From assembly GCA_002427755.1 (NCBI GenBank), contig DIYO01000002.1, forward strand, positions 94,745 through 158,744: a stretch of DNA of 64,000 nt. Reading direction: 5' to 3'. This document shows positions 42,227 through 50,823 of this stretch, piece by piece. Source of the stretch: Roseivirga sp. UBA6052 (GTDB lineage: Bacteria > Bacteroidota > Bacteroidia > Cytophagales > Cyclobacteriaceae). The translations under genes and the position numbers were made by a program. A model generated the notes under the pieces. That model was not told the DNA's origin, did no database searches, and saw nothing but the letters and a program-made list of their open reading frames with translations. The first letter of the stretch is position 1, and every line of letters starts with the position of its first letter.

Positions 42227-43781
42227 GTGTTAATTCTTCTATTGGAAAAAATATTCTAAAGGCACTGCCCTCTCCTAATTTACTTTTTACTTCAATCTTG
42301 CCATTATGTGCTTCTACTATGTGCTTTACTAAAGTGAGACCTAAGCCTGAACCTTTGGTATCATGCACATCTCCCGTTGGTACACGGTAAAACTTCTCGA
42401 ACAGTTTATTGATTTGATCTTTGGCTATACCCATACCACGATCGGCTACCTCAACATAGGCCATTCCAATCTCTTCGCCACAGCGAATAGAAATATGCTT
42501 TTCCTCGGTACTGTATTTCATGCCATTGTCAATCAAGTTAACCAACACTTCAATAATGGCTTCCTGGTCGGCCTGAATCATGAGTTCCTTATCAGTGCAC
42601 TCCAAGTCATGATCAAACCCATTATTCTCTAAATGATAGGAATAGGTATTATGAACTTCTCTCACAATGTTAGGAAGACTTACAGTATGCATACGATACT
42701 CCCGCTTATCTGCTTCCATTTTTGAAAAGCTGAGTATGCGATTAATCATATTGGTGAGCCTGCTTACCTCTTTTGTAATGATCTCGTAGTACTCAATTTT
42801 CTTTTCTTCTGTTCGTACCCTTCCCATGAGCAAGGTTTCAGCAAACATATTAATGAGAGCTAATGGTGTTCTGATCTCGTGGGAAACATTAGAGACAAAG
42901 TCTGCCTTCTTTTGAGCTAGTTCCATCTCTCTCCTAATATTTCTAAAGACTAACCACACACCAATGACGAGCACCAGCATAAGTAAGCCTAATGCAATCA
43001 GGTTCTGATATAAGCGTCTGTCAACAGCTTCTTGAACCGTACCCCCTTCTCTTGCTATACCCACCTCGAATCTTGGCAAAAGATCAAGTGATTCGCTTTC
43101 AATTTCACTTGTAATCTCACCTGAGGTAGAATAAACGGTCCATCCATCACTCTTTTGATTACAGGTAATAATAAAATCACCCTGTGCTAATTCCTGAAAT
43201 TTTGGCCCTAAATTCTGCTCAATAAATAGGCGCGCATCGAAAAAGTAAATGTTAATAAAGAATTGAGTGTTTTTTTCTGTAATGAAAAAAAGGTAGTCGA
43301 GTACTTGCTCATTAAAAACTGCAAAATCATCAAATGACTGTACCTTTTGAAAATCACCATCCTGGATATACCGAAGTAATCTATTAACCGCATCCTGTTT
43401 TTCTACCAATAGCGATTTTACCATCCCAGTAAAGTCATCATTATAATAATCTTCTTGCAGTGCATACAATTCAAAATCCTCAGAATCGATATGCATAACG
43501 AAGTGGGCTCTAAAGAATGGATATTGACCCAATAAACTTTTGATCTCATCAAATGAATAATCCCCGTCTGGTTTTAGAACCTTAGAAAAAATCTCATCGC
43601 TTTTGTCTTGTACGGTTTGATTAACACTGAAAAGAACAGATTCTAATTGCCTTTTGTAGATAGTAGCCAATTCCCTTTCATCTGCCGTAAGCGAGTTTAA
43701 CTGAAATATACCATAACCAACAACTGGCACTACAAGCACCAAGAGTATGGCTATCAAAGATTTAGAACTATTTTTGCTCAA
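42219..43781 (-). CDS. Sensor histidine kinase
   Basis: This 520-residue kinase has a transmembrane helix at residues 8-25 and a periplasmic sensor of ~240 residues, which I do not recognise. A second helix follows (LIALGLLMLVLVIGVWLVF). The cytosolic kinase has the H box VSNVSHEIRTPLALINMF, the N box VEVLVNLIDNGMKYS, G1 VADRGMGIAKDQI and G2 GSGLGLTLVKHIVEAH. It works with the OmpR-type regulator that overlaps it by 8 bases. Confidence 0.92.
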   Translation of the reverse strand: MSKNSSKSLIAILLVLVVPVVGYGIFQLNSLTADERELATIYKRQLESVLFSVNQTVQDKSDEIFSKVLKPDGDYSFDEIKSLLGQYPFFRAHFVMHIDSEDFELYALQEDYYNDDFTGMVKSLLVEKQDAVNRLLRYIQDGDFQKVQSFDDFAVFNEQVLDYLFFITEKNTQFFINIYFFDARLFIEQNLGPKFQELAQGDFIITCNQKSDGWTVYSTSGEITSEIESESLDLLPRFEVGIAREGGTVQEAVDRRLYQNLIALGLLMLVLVIGVWLVFRNIRREMELAQKKADFVSNVSHEIRTPLALINMFAETLLMGRVRTEEKKIEYYEIITKEVSRLTNMINRILSFSKMEADKREYRMHTVSLPNIVREVHNTYSYHLENNGFDHDLECTDKELMIQADQEAIIEVLVNLIDNGMKYSTEEKHISIRCGEEIGMAYVEVADRGMGIAKDQINKLFEKFYRVPTGDVHDTKGSGLGLTLVKHIVEAHNGKIEVKSKLGEGSAFRIFFPIEELTHV

Positions 43782-43882
43782 GATTTATCATTTATTGACC
43801 TCCTGAAATTAACAAGAGATTGAATTCGGCAATAAATCTGTGACAATCTTTTACAAGTAGTGGATTTTACCACAGTTCTTCA

Positions 43883-43890
43883 TATCTTTG
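43883..43890 (+). promoter_or_regulatory. Bacteroidota -7 promoter element (TATCTTTG) for rpsF operon
   Basis: This is an exact TAnnTTTG, 27 bases before the rpsF ATG. It drives the S6-S18-L9 operon. Confidence 0.7.
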
Positions 43891-43917
43891 CAGCCCGAAA
43901 AATAAATCATTTAACAA

Positions 43918-44277
43918 ATGAACAATTACGAGACAGTATTCATTTTAAATCCCGTTTTGTCTGAAGACCAGATGAAGGATGCTGTCGGCTCATACGAAGC
44001 ACTCTTGAAAGAACAAGGTGCGGAGATCGTAAATGTTGAGAAATGGGGCTTGAAAAAATTGGCTTATCCAATTCAGCACAAGTCTACTGGTTTCTACAAC
44101 TTGATCGAATTTAATGCCGACCCAAGTGCCGTTGCACCTCTAGAAGTAGAATTTAAAAGAGACGAGAGAATCATGAGATTCTTGACTGTTTCTCTTGACA
44201 AGCACGCTGTAGAGTACAACGAGAGAAGAAGAAAAGGAGCTTTTAACAAGAAAAAGAAAGAGGAGGTAGCAGCATGA
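43918..44277 (+). CDS. rpsF: 30S ribosomal protein S6
   Basis: This 119-residue S6 protein binds 16S rRNA with S18. It opens with [38 protein letters not shown] is the conserved core, and the C-terminal tail is basic. It overlaps rpsR by 4 bases in the usual rpsF-rpsR-rplI order, here without ssb between them, which is common in this phylum. Confidence 0.97.
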   Translation: MNNYETVFILNPVLSEDQMKDAVGSYEALLKEQGAEIVNVEKWGLKKLAYPIQHKSTGFYNLIEFNADPSAVAPLEVEFKRDERIMRFLTVSLDKHAVEYNERRRKGAFNKKKKEEVAA

Positions 44278-44525
44278 CACTAGTTAACGAACCGGTTAAT
44301 AAAGAACAGCAGCGCAAAAAGTACTGCCGATTCAAGAAAAACGGTATCAAGTACGTGGACTACAAAAACCCTGACTTCTTGATGCAGTTTGTGAACGACC
44401 AAGGTAAGATTCTACCTAGAAGACTTACAGGTACTAGTTTAAAATATCAAAAGAAAGTAACTCAAGCCGTTAAAAGAGCTAGACACTTAGCTTTAATGCC
44501 TTACGTTGCTGACGGTTTAAAGTAA
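44274..44525 (+). CDS. rpsR: 30S ribosomal protein S18
   Basis: This 83-residue S18 protein has [20 protein letters not shown] at the N-terminus, then [20 protein letters not shown] and [15 protein letters not shown], the conserved end. The single Cys in YCRF is typical. It overlaps rpsF by 4 bases and is followed by rplI after 21 bases. Confidence 0.97.
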   Translation: MTLVNEPVNKEQQRKKYCRFKKNGIKYVDYKNPDFLMQFVNDQGKILPRRLTGTSLKYQKKVTQAVKRARHLALMPYVADGLK

Positions 44526-44546
44526 TCACCCTTAAGAGTTTTTGAA

Positions 44547-44990
44547 ATGGAAGTAATATTAAGAACGGATATCAAGGGTTTAGGCTACAAAAACGATACA
44601 GTTGTTGTAAAGCCTGGTTACGGAAGAAACTATCTTATCCCTCAAGGTTTTGCAGTACTTGCTAGTGCAGCTAACAAGAAAATTGTTGCTGAGAACATTA
44701 AGCAGGTAGCGCACAAAGCTGAGAAGATTAAAGCTGATGCAGAAGCAATTGCTAACGCAATCGGTGATGCTACACTAGAGATCAAAGCTAAGGTTGGAGA
44801 TAGCGGAAAGATTTTTGGAGCTGTAACTACACTTCAAATTTCTGATGCATTGAAAGGTATTGGCGTTGATGTTGACAGAAAGAAAATCTCTTTCAAAGGT
44901 GAAGTTAAAATGGTAGGTGACTACGAAGTAGAAATCGACTTACACAAAGAAGTAAAGAAAGACGTGAAGTTCTCAGTTGTTGCTGAGTAA
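44547..44990 (+). CDS. rplI: 50S ribosomal protein L9
   Basis: This 147-residue L9 protein starts with MEVILRTDIKGLGYKNDTVV and KPGYGRNYLIPQGFA, the rRNA-binding domain. A long connecting helix (~45-80) and the C-terminal domain GDSGKIFGAVTTLQISDAL follow. The operon ends in a strong terminator at 45014. Confidence 0.97.
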   Translation: MEVILRTDIKGLGYKNDTVVVKPGYGRNYLIPQGFAVLASAANKKIVAENIKQVAHKAEKIKADAEAIANAIGDATLEIKAKVGDSGKIFGAVTTLQISDALKGIGVDVDRKKISFKGEVKMVGDYEVEIDLHKEVKKDVKFSVVAE

Positions 44991-45013
44991 TCATTAGTCT
45001 TAATCAATATTGA

Positions 45014-45044
45014 AAGCCTGATCCTAATAGATCGGGCTTTTTTT
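45014..45044 (+). terminator. Rho-independent terminator of rpsF-rpsR-rplI
   Basis: AAGCCTGATC pairs with GATCGGGCTT (one G-U) around a 6-base loop, followed by a run of seven T. It is a classic terminator. Confidence 0.92.
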
Positions 45045-45084
45045 ATGCTCAAATTGCAGATAAAAAATAGTCTTGCATGTAGCT

Positions 45085-45099
45085 ACAACCGTTTGCACA
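45085..45099 (+). promoter_or_regulatory. LacI-type operator-like motif upstream of glgE
   Basis: ACAACCGTTTGCACA has the central CG and inverted CAAxC/GTTTG half-sites of LacI-family operators. The 11-mer ACAACCGTTTG recurs exactly at 53784-53794, upstream of the CBM48 gene at the other end of the glycogen cluster. Confidence 0.5.
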
Positions 45100-45222
45100 A
45101 GAATTAGGATAAACGGGGTTGAATAGACCGAGATTTTTTACGTATTTCCCGTTGCGTCAATGTGTTAATATTGCTGCAAAAACGAGAACAAACGAACCTT
45201 AACTAATAAGTCAAAAGCCCCG

Positions 45223-47166
45223 ATGAAGTCAGGACAAACCAGAGTTGTAATTGAGAATGTACAACCTGAGATCAATCACGGAAAACACGCGGCCAAACGC
45301 GTTGTAGGACAAAAACTTCAAGTTACTGCCGATTTCATGGCAGATGGCCATGATGTTATCAATGCGCATATCAAATACAAGTATGGCAATGCCAGGTCTT
45401 GGAAATATGCGCCTATGGAACTCATTAATAATGACCTTTGGGGTGGAGAGTTCGTAGTAGAGAAGCAAGGACACTACACTTTTACGGTAGAAGCGTGGAT
45501 AGACTATCCACTTACCTGGCAACATAACATTGAAAGAAAGATTGCTGACAATCAACATGTAAATGTTGAACTACTAGATGGTATTCAATACTTAGAAACG
45601 GCCATAAAAAAAGCTAAAGACGAGAAAGATTACTTGAACGGATTGATTGAGGCTTTCAAGAATCCTGACCAATATGAGTATGCCATCTCAGAAGCACAGT
45701 CTAAGAGGCTTCATGATATTTTTCATGCCAACCCTACAAAAGAATTCAAAACAGTATATGACCTTGAATTACCAGTTTATGTAGACCGTAAAAAAGCGTT
45801 GTTCTCTACTTGGTATGAATTCTTTCCAAGATCAACAGCTAAAGAAGAAGGTGAGCATGGTACTTTTCAAGACTGTTTAGACGTACTGCCTTATGTGAAG
45901 GAAATGGGATTCGATGTGATCTATTTCCCTCCTATTCACCCGATCGGCACAGCACACAGAAAAGGAAAAAACAATACGACTACCCCAACACCAGATGATG
46001 TTGGCGTGCCTTGGGCTATTGGAAATAAAGAAGGTGGACACAAAGACATTCTTCCAGAGCTAGGTGGATTTGATGATTTTAAAGCAGTAGTTAAAAAGGC
46101 AAATGAATTAGGCATTGAAATTGCATTGGACTTTGCCCTGCAGTGTTCTCCAGACCACCCGTATGTAAAAGAAAATCCTTCTTGGTTTAAATGGAGACCA
46201 GATGGTTCTGTTCAATATGCAGAGAACCCTCCGAAGAAATATCAAGACATCTATCCTATCTACTTCGAGTCTAAAGACTGGGAGAACATGTGGGATGAAT
46301 TTGTGAGTATCGTTTTATTCTGGAATGATTTAGGTATTAAAATCTTTAGAGTAGATAACCCCCACACCAAACCATTTGGTTTCTGGGAATACCTGATTGC
46401 TGAAGTAAAGAAAGTAGACCAAGATGTTCTCTTTTTATCTGAAGCCTTTACCAAACCAAAAACCATGCAGCGTTTGGCTAAAGTTGGCTTCTCTCAAGGT
46501 TATACCTACTACACTTGGAGAAATAATAAACACGAGTTGATTGAGTACATGACTGAGTTAACTCAAGGACCTCAAAAAGACTATTTCAGACCTAATTTCT
46601 GGCCAAATACTCCGGATATTAACCCTTGGATTCTGCAGGGCGGAAACGAAAACCTATACATCACAAGACATATGATGGCAGCTACGCTATCTTCAAACTT
46701 TGGTATGTATGGGCCTGTCTACGAGCAAATTGATTTTACGCCATTCATAGGTAAAGAAGAATATTACAATTCAGAAAAATATGAGGTCCGTCATTGGGAT
46801 TGGGCCAAAACCAATAAACTGAAGCAGCTGATTACGAGAGTCAATCAAATTAGAAATGAGCATACGGCATTTCATTTTACCAATAACATTGACTTTTGTC
46901 ATATGGATAATGACCAATTATTGGCATATTTCAAACAGAGTGAAGATGGCGAGAGCAACATACTTTGCGTGGTAAACCTCGACCCATATAACAAACATTA
47001 TGGGTGGGTTAATGTACCAAGGCAGAAAATGGGCTTGAATAACGATCAGCCTTTAAGAATGATGGACTTAATAACTGGCAACAGCTACATATGGCACGAT
47101 GAGTGGAATTATGTAGAACTGGACCCTTATCAAGTTCCATATCATATTTTTTCAGTGCAATACTAG
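45223..47166 (+). CDS. glgE: Alpha-1,4-glucan:maltose-1-phosphate maltosyltransferase
   Basis: This 647-residue GH13_3 enzyme extends alpha-1,4-glucan with maltose from maltose-1-phosphate. The N-terminal domain (~1-185) is followed by the TIM barrel starting at YEFFPRST. Motifs are FDVIYFPPIHPIGTAHRKGK, ALDFALQCSPDHP, the nucleophile Asp in IFRVDNPHTKPFGFW near residue 378, the acid Glu in VLFLSEAFTKPK, and a beta-sandwich end. Length and motifs match bacterial GlgE. It heads a cluster with maltokinase, glgB and a GH57 protein. A LacI-like motif lies 124 bases upstream. Confidence 0.96.
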   Translation: MKSGQTRVVIENVQPEINHGKHAAKRVVGQKLQVTADFMADGHDVINAHIKYKYGNARSWKYAPMELINNDLWGGEFVVEKQGHYTFTVEAWIDYPLTWQHNIERKIADNQHVNVELLDGIQYLETAIKKAKDEKDYLNGLIEAFKNPDQYEYAISEAQSKRLHDIFHANPTKEFKTVYDLELPVYVDRKKALFSTWYEFFPRSTAKEEGEHGTFQDCLDVLPYVKEMGFDVIYFPPIHPIGTAHRKGKNNTTTPTPDDVGVPWAIGNKEGGHKDILPELGGFDDFKAVVKKANELGIEIALDFALQCSPDHPYVKENPSWFKWRPDGSVQYAENPPKKYQDIYPIYFESKDWENMWDEFVSIVLFWNDLGIKIFRVDNPHTKPFGFWEYLIAEVKKVDQDVLFLSEAFTKPKTMQRLAKVGFSQGYTYYTWRNNKHELIEYMTELTQGPQKDYFRPNFWPNTPDINPWILQGGNENLYITRHMMAATLSSNFGMYGPVYEQIDFTPFIGKEEYYNSEKYEVRHWDWAKTNKLKQLITRVNQIRNEHTAFHFTNNIDFCHMDNDQLLAYFKQSEDGESNILCVVNLDPYNKHYGWVNVPRQKMGLNNDQPLRMMDLITGNSYIWHDEWNYVELDPYQVPYHIFSVQY

Positions 47167-47175
47167 GCGGAGCCC

Positions 47176-48795
47176 ATGGCGAATACCAAATCGAAATACC
47201 AAATAGAATGGTCTGAATTCTTTGACGACCACAACTTTAGAGACAAGCTAAGCTTTGACATCCTACCTCAGTACATGCAAACCACGAGATGGTATGCAGC
47301 TAAAACTCAGAAGGCCAAAAGCTATAGAATAGAATCTTTAATGCCCTTTGAAGTAGATAATGACACTTTCTACTTCATTATCATCGAGATCAACTTTGCA
47401 GCTGGTTTTACTGAATACTATTTCATCACCCTAGGTGTAATTCCAAAGGATATAGAAATAGACGATAAAGCCAAAATCATAGACATGAATATGGGAGGCG
47501 AGACGGTGCAATTGGTAGATGCACTGTATTATGAGCCTTTTAGAAAAGCCCTTTACGATCAAATTATTAGCCAGAAATCTATTACTGATGGACAGAGTAA
47601 GCTAGTATTTGAAAGAGGCAAGGTATTAAGATCTAGTCCTCCCTATGAGTCTTCTAAGGTCATGAACTTCGACCAGAGTAACACCTCTGTTCAGTACAAT
47701 GATAAATTCTTCTTTAAGGTTTATAGAAGGCTATTTAGAGACGCCAACCCGGATTTAGAACTTACCAAATTCCTTTCTGATGAAAGTGAATTCAAAAACA
47801 GCCCTAAATACGGTGGAAGCATAAGCTGGATTAAGAATGAATATGCTACCCTCTCGATTGGCATTATGCAAGAAAAGATCGAGAACAAAGGAGAAGCTTG
47901 GAATCATACCTTAGATATGATGAAAGGCTACTTCGAACGTATTGAAGCAACAGATATATCTGTTGATGACATACAAGATATTCAAGACTTCGACTTTATT
48001 TCACCAGATGATCTAAAGTCAGATTTTAGGTTACTCATTAGTGATGATGTACTTAACAAGGTAGAACAAATGGCTCTGCGTGTGGCTCAAATGCACGTAG
48101 CCCTCTTTAGTAACAAAGTCGCTACCAAGTTTAATCCTATCACTTTCAACGGAGACTACACAGTCTGGCTCAAAAACAGAATCATCTATCAGCTTAATGC
48201 AAGATTCATTCTTGTAGAAGAGAACTTAAATAAGCTTTCTGGTTTAGCTAAAGAATATGCCGACATGTTTGTTGGTAAGAGAGAAGAGATTACTACTCAA
48301 TTCTTGGCTTTTGAAGAAAACAGATTGAATAGTAGTAGAATCAGGATTCATGGGGATTTGCATCTGGGTCAGATCTTAATGACAGAAGATGATGATTTCT
48401 TTATTATTGACTATGAAGGAGAGCCTGAAAGTACAATTAGAGATAGAAAGGTAAAGCAGACACCTCTCAAAGACGTAGCCGGCATGTTAAGATCATTCCA
48501 CTATGCTGTATACGCCACCATATTTGATGAGAATAACAATTACTCATTACCAAGAGAAGAACTATTTGAAGCCGGTGAAAAATACTACCGTGCACTCATT
48601 GGTGTATTCTTGAACAAATATGTTGAAACGGCTATGGAAGACAACCTTGATATAGGTTATGCCTCTGAAATAAGGTATTTATTAAAATATCACCTGCTTG
48701 AAAAAGCAGTATACGAAATTGGTTATGAATTGAAAGCTAGACCTGATTGGGTAATAATTCCACTTACAGGTATCAAGCAAATTTTAGAAGAATAA
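47176..48795 (+). CDS. Maltokinase
   Basis: This 539-residue kinase of the aminoglycoside-phosphotransferase fold makes maltose-1-phosphate, the GlgE substrate. The N-terminal cap has LPQYMQTTRWYAAK. The catalytic loop is IRIHGDLHLGQILM with the Asp near residue 397, and the metal-binding Asp is in FFIIDYEGEP. The end includes LKDVAGMLRSFHYAVYATIF. In many bacteria this enzyme is fused to trehalose synthase, while here it stands alone. It starts 9 bases after glgE and ends 3 bases before glgB. Confidence 0.9.
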   Translation: MANTKSKYQIEWSEFFDDHNFRDKLSFDILPQYMQTTRWYAAKTQKAKSYRIESLMPFEVDNDTFYFIIIEINFAAGFTEYYFITLGVIPKDIEIDDKAKIIDMNMGGETVQLVDALYYEPFRKALYDQIISQKSITDGQSKLVFERGKVLRSSPPYESSKVMNFDQSNTSVQYNDKFFFKVYRRLFRDANPDLELTKFLSDESEFKNSPKYGGSISWIKNEYATLSIGIMQEKIENKGEAWNHTLDMMKGYFERIEATDISVDDIQDIQDFDFISPDDLKSDFRLLISDDVLNKVEQMALRVAQMHVALFSNKVATKFNPITFNGDYTVWLKNRIIYQLNARFILVEENLNKLSGLAKEYADMFVGKREEITTQFLAFEENRLNSSRIRIHGDLHLGQILMTEDDDFFIIDYEGEPESTIRDRKVKQTPLKDVAGMLRSFHYAVYATIFDENNNYSLPREELFEAGEKYYRALIGVFLNKYVETAMEDNLDIGYASEIRYLLKYHLLEKAVYEIGYELKARPDWVIIPLTGIKQILEE

Positions 48796-48798
48796 GAA

Positions 48799-50817
48799 AT
48801 GGAAGAGCATCAATACACCAAATCCCACTCGCTTTTTACTGAGTTCGATGGTGGACTTTTTAAATCAGGTAAGCACTTTAAGCTATACGAAAAGCTTGGT
48901 TCAAAAGTAATTGAAGTAGACGGAAAGAAGGGAACTCAATTCTCTGTATGGGCACCTAATGCCAACAAAGTACAGGTTATAGGAGACTTTAATTATTGGG
49001 ATGGAGAAGGATATGAGCTATACCCAAGATGGGATGGAACCGGTATCTGGGAAGGGTTTGTAGAAGGAATTGATAAAGGTACCGTTTACAAATACAAGAT
49101 TCATTCAAACAGCTATGGGCAAATTCTTGAAAAAGGAGACCCTTTCGCCTTGCATTGGGAAGTAGCGCCAAAGACTGCCTCAGTAGTTTGGGATCTTGAC
49201 TATAAATGGAAAGACAGCAAGTGGTTAAAAACTCGGAAAGAGAAGAATGCACTAGATCAGCCATTCTCTGTTTATGAAGTACACTTAGGTTCTTGGAAAA
49301 GAAAAGACAATGGAGAGTCACTCTCTTATAAAGAATTATCAAAGGAGTTGGTGAATTATGTGAAGGATATGGGCTATACCCATGTAGAATTCCTTCCTGT
49401 AATGGAACACCCTTTCTTTGGTTCATGGGGCTATCAATGCACAGGATTCTTTGCTCCATCTTCTAGATATGGCACACCAGAAGACTTTATGGCTATGATC
49501 GATGCTTTCCACAAAGCAGAAATCGGAGTTATTCTAGATTGGGTTCCTTCTCACTTCCCTAGTGATGCTCATGGTATTTACAATTTTGATGGTACACACC
49601 TTTATGAGCACGCTGATCCGCGTCAAGGTTATCACCCTGATTGGAACTCGTACATCTTCAACTATGGCAGAAATGAAGTAAGAGCATTCTTGATTAGCTC
49701 GGCTATGTTCTGGTTAGATGTTTGCCATGCAGATGGACTTAGAGTAGATGCGGTAGCTTCTATGCTTTACTTAGATTATTCTAGAAAAGAAGGCGAATGG
49801 ATTCCTAATGAATTTGGCGGTAGAGAAAACCTCGAAGCCATTAGCTTCTTGAAAGAACTCAACGAGTTTGTTTATCAAGAAATGGATGGGGTACAAACCA
49901 TCGCAGAAGAGTCTACAGCATGGCCTGCAGTCTCTAGACCTACTTATCTAGGTGGACTAGGATTTGGCATGAAATGGATGATGGGTTGGATGCATGACAC
50001 GCTTGAATACTTTAAGAAAGATCCTTTCTACAAGCAGTATCATCACAACAACATTACTTTCAGTTTGAATTATGCATTCACTGAAAACTTTATGTTACCT
50101 CTTTCACATGATGAGGTAGTTCATGGTAAGGGCCCATTAATTGATAGAATGCCAGGTGATGAATGGCAGCGATTCGCAAACATGAGATTGTTATACACTT
50201 ACATGTATACGCATCCGGGTACTAAACTCGTTTTCATGGGAGGTGAATTAGGTCAAACAACCGAATGGGATCATGATCAGCAATTAAGATGGGATCTTCT
50301 TCAATACGACCCACATAAAGGATTGCACGAACTTACCAAAGACTTAAACTACCTATACAAATCACAGCCTGCACTCTACGAACATGGATTTACGGCCGAA
50401 GGATTTGAATGGATTGAATTAAACGACTATCAAAACTCTGTTCTTAGCTACATGAGAAAGGGTAAAAACAGCGACAATGACCTAGCCGTCATCTGTAATT
50501 TTACCCCGGTAGTGAGAGAAGATTATAGAATTGGAATAAATGCTGGAGAATGGGAAGAAGTTTTAAATACCGATTCTGACCAGTATTGGGGTTCTGGTGT
50601 TTCAAATGCGGGTGTGCTTCAAAGTGAAGATATACCTCAGCATGGAAGAACCAGCTCTTTAAAAATTACGATCCCACCATTGGGTGCTGTAATTTTAAAA
50701 CGAAAGGTAAAAGAGGTTGAAGCTCCAAAAGCTAAACCAAAGGCAAAGGCTAAACCAAAAGCAAAAGCAACTGCTACCAAAAAGCCTGCAGCCAAGAAAA
50801 CAACTAAAAAGAAGTAA
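48799..50817 (+). CDS. glgB: 1,4-alpha-glucan branching enzyme with a basic C-terminal tail
   Basis: This 672-residue GH13_9 enzyme introduces alpha-1,6 branches into glycogen. The CBM48-type N-terminal domain is followed by the catalytic barrel. Motifs are [17 protein letters not shown], the nucleophile Asp in [20 protein letters not shown], the acid Glu in [10 protein letters not shown], and [15 protein letters not shown]. An extra tail of about 37 residues (636-672) is almost only Lys, Ala, Pro and Thr, ending in [11 protein letters not shown]. The tail resembles histone H1 C-termini and is not part of the enzyme family. It follows maltokinase by 3 bases. Confidence 0.96.
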   Translation: MEEHQYTKSHSLFTEFDGGLFKSGKHFKLYEKLGSKVIEVDGKKGTQFSVWAPNANKVQVIGDFNYWDGEGYELYPRWDGTGIWEGFVEGIDKGTVYKYKIHSNSYGQILEKGDPFALHWEVAPKTASVVWDLDYKWKDSKWLKTRKEKNALDQPFSVYEVHLGSWKRKDNGESLSYKELSKELVNYVKDMGYTHVEFLPVMEHPFFGSWGYQCTGFFAPSSRYGTPEDFMAMIDAFHKAEIGVILDWVPSHFPSDAHGIYNFDGTHLYEHADPRQGYHPDWNSYIFNYGRNEVRAFLISSAMFWLDVCHADGLRVDAVASMLYLDYSRKEGEWIPNEFGGRENLEAISFLKELNEFVYQEMDGVQTIAEESTAWPAVSRPTYLGGLGFGMKWMMGWMHDTLEYFKKDPFYKQYHHNNITFSLNYAFTENFMLPLSHDEVVHGKGPLIDRMPGDEWQRFANMRLLYTYMYTHPGTKLVFMGGELGQTTEWDHDQQLRWDLLQYDPHKGLHELTKDLNYLYKSQPALYEHGFTAEGFEWIELNDYQNSVLSYMRKGKNSDNDLAVICNFTPVVREDYRIGINAGEWEEVLNTDSDQYWGSGVSNAGVLQSEDIPQHGRTSSLKITIPPLGAVILKRKVKEVEAPKAKPKAKAKPKAKATATKKPAAKKTTKKK

Positions 50818-50823
50818 TTAACC

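Noticed and set aside
41540..43781. Naming the OmpR-type two-component pair as PhoB/PhoR because of the Pho-box at 2792
   Set aside because: The kinase sensor domain is unrecognised and no phosphate genes are adjacent, so the link is only speculative.
45229..45558. Minus-strand open frame of 109 codons at the glgE start
   Set aside because: Antisense to the glgE N-terminal domain, with unlikely composition and no promoter.
48989..49459. Minus-strand open frame of 156 codons inside glgB
   Set aside because: Long but antisense to the conserved GlgB N-terminal region; no family features.
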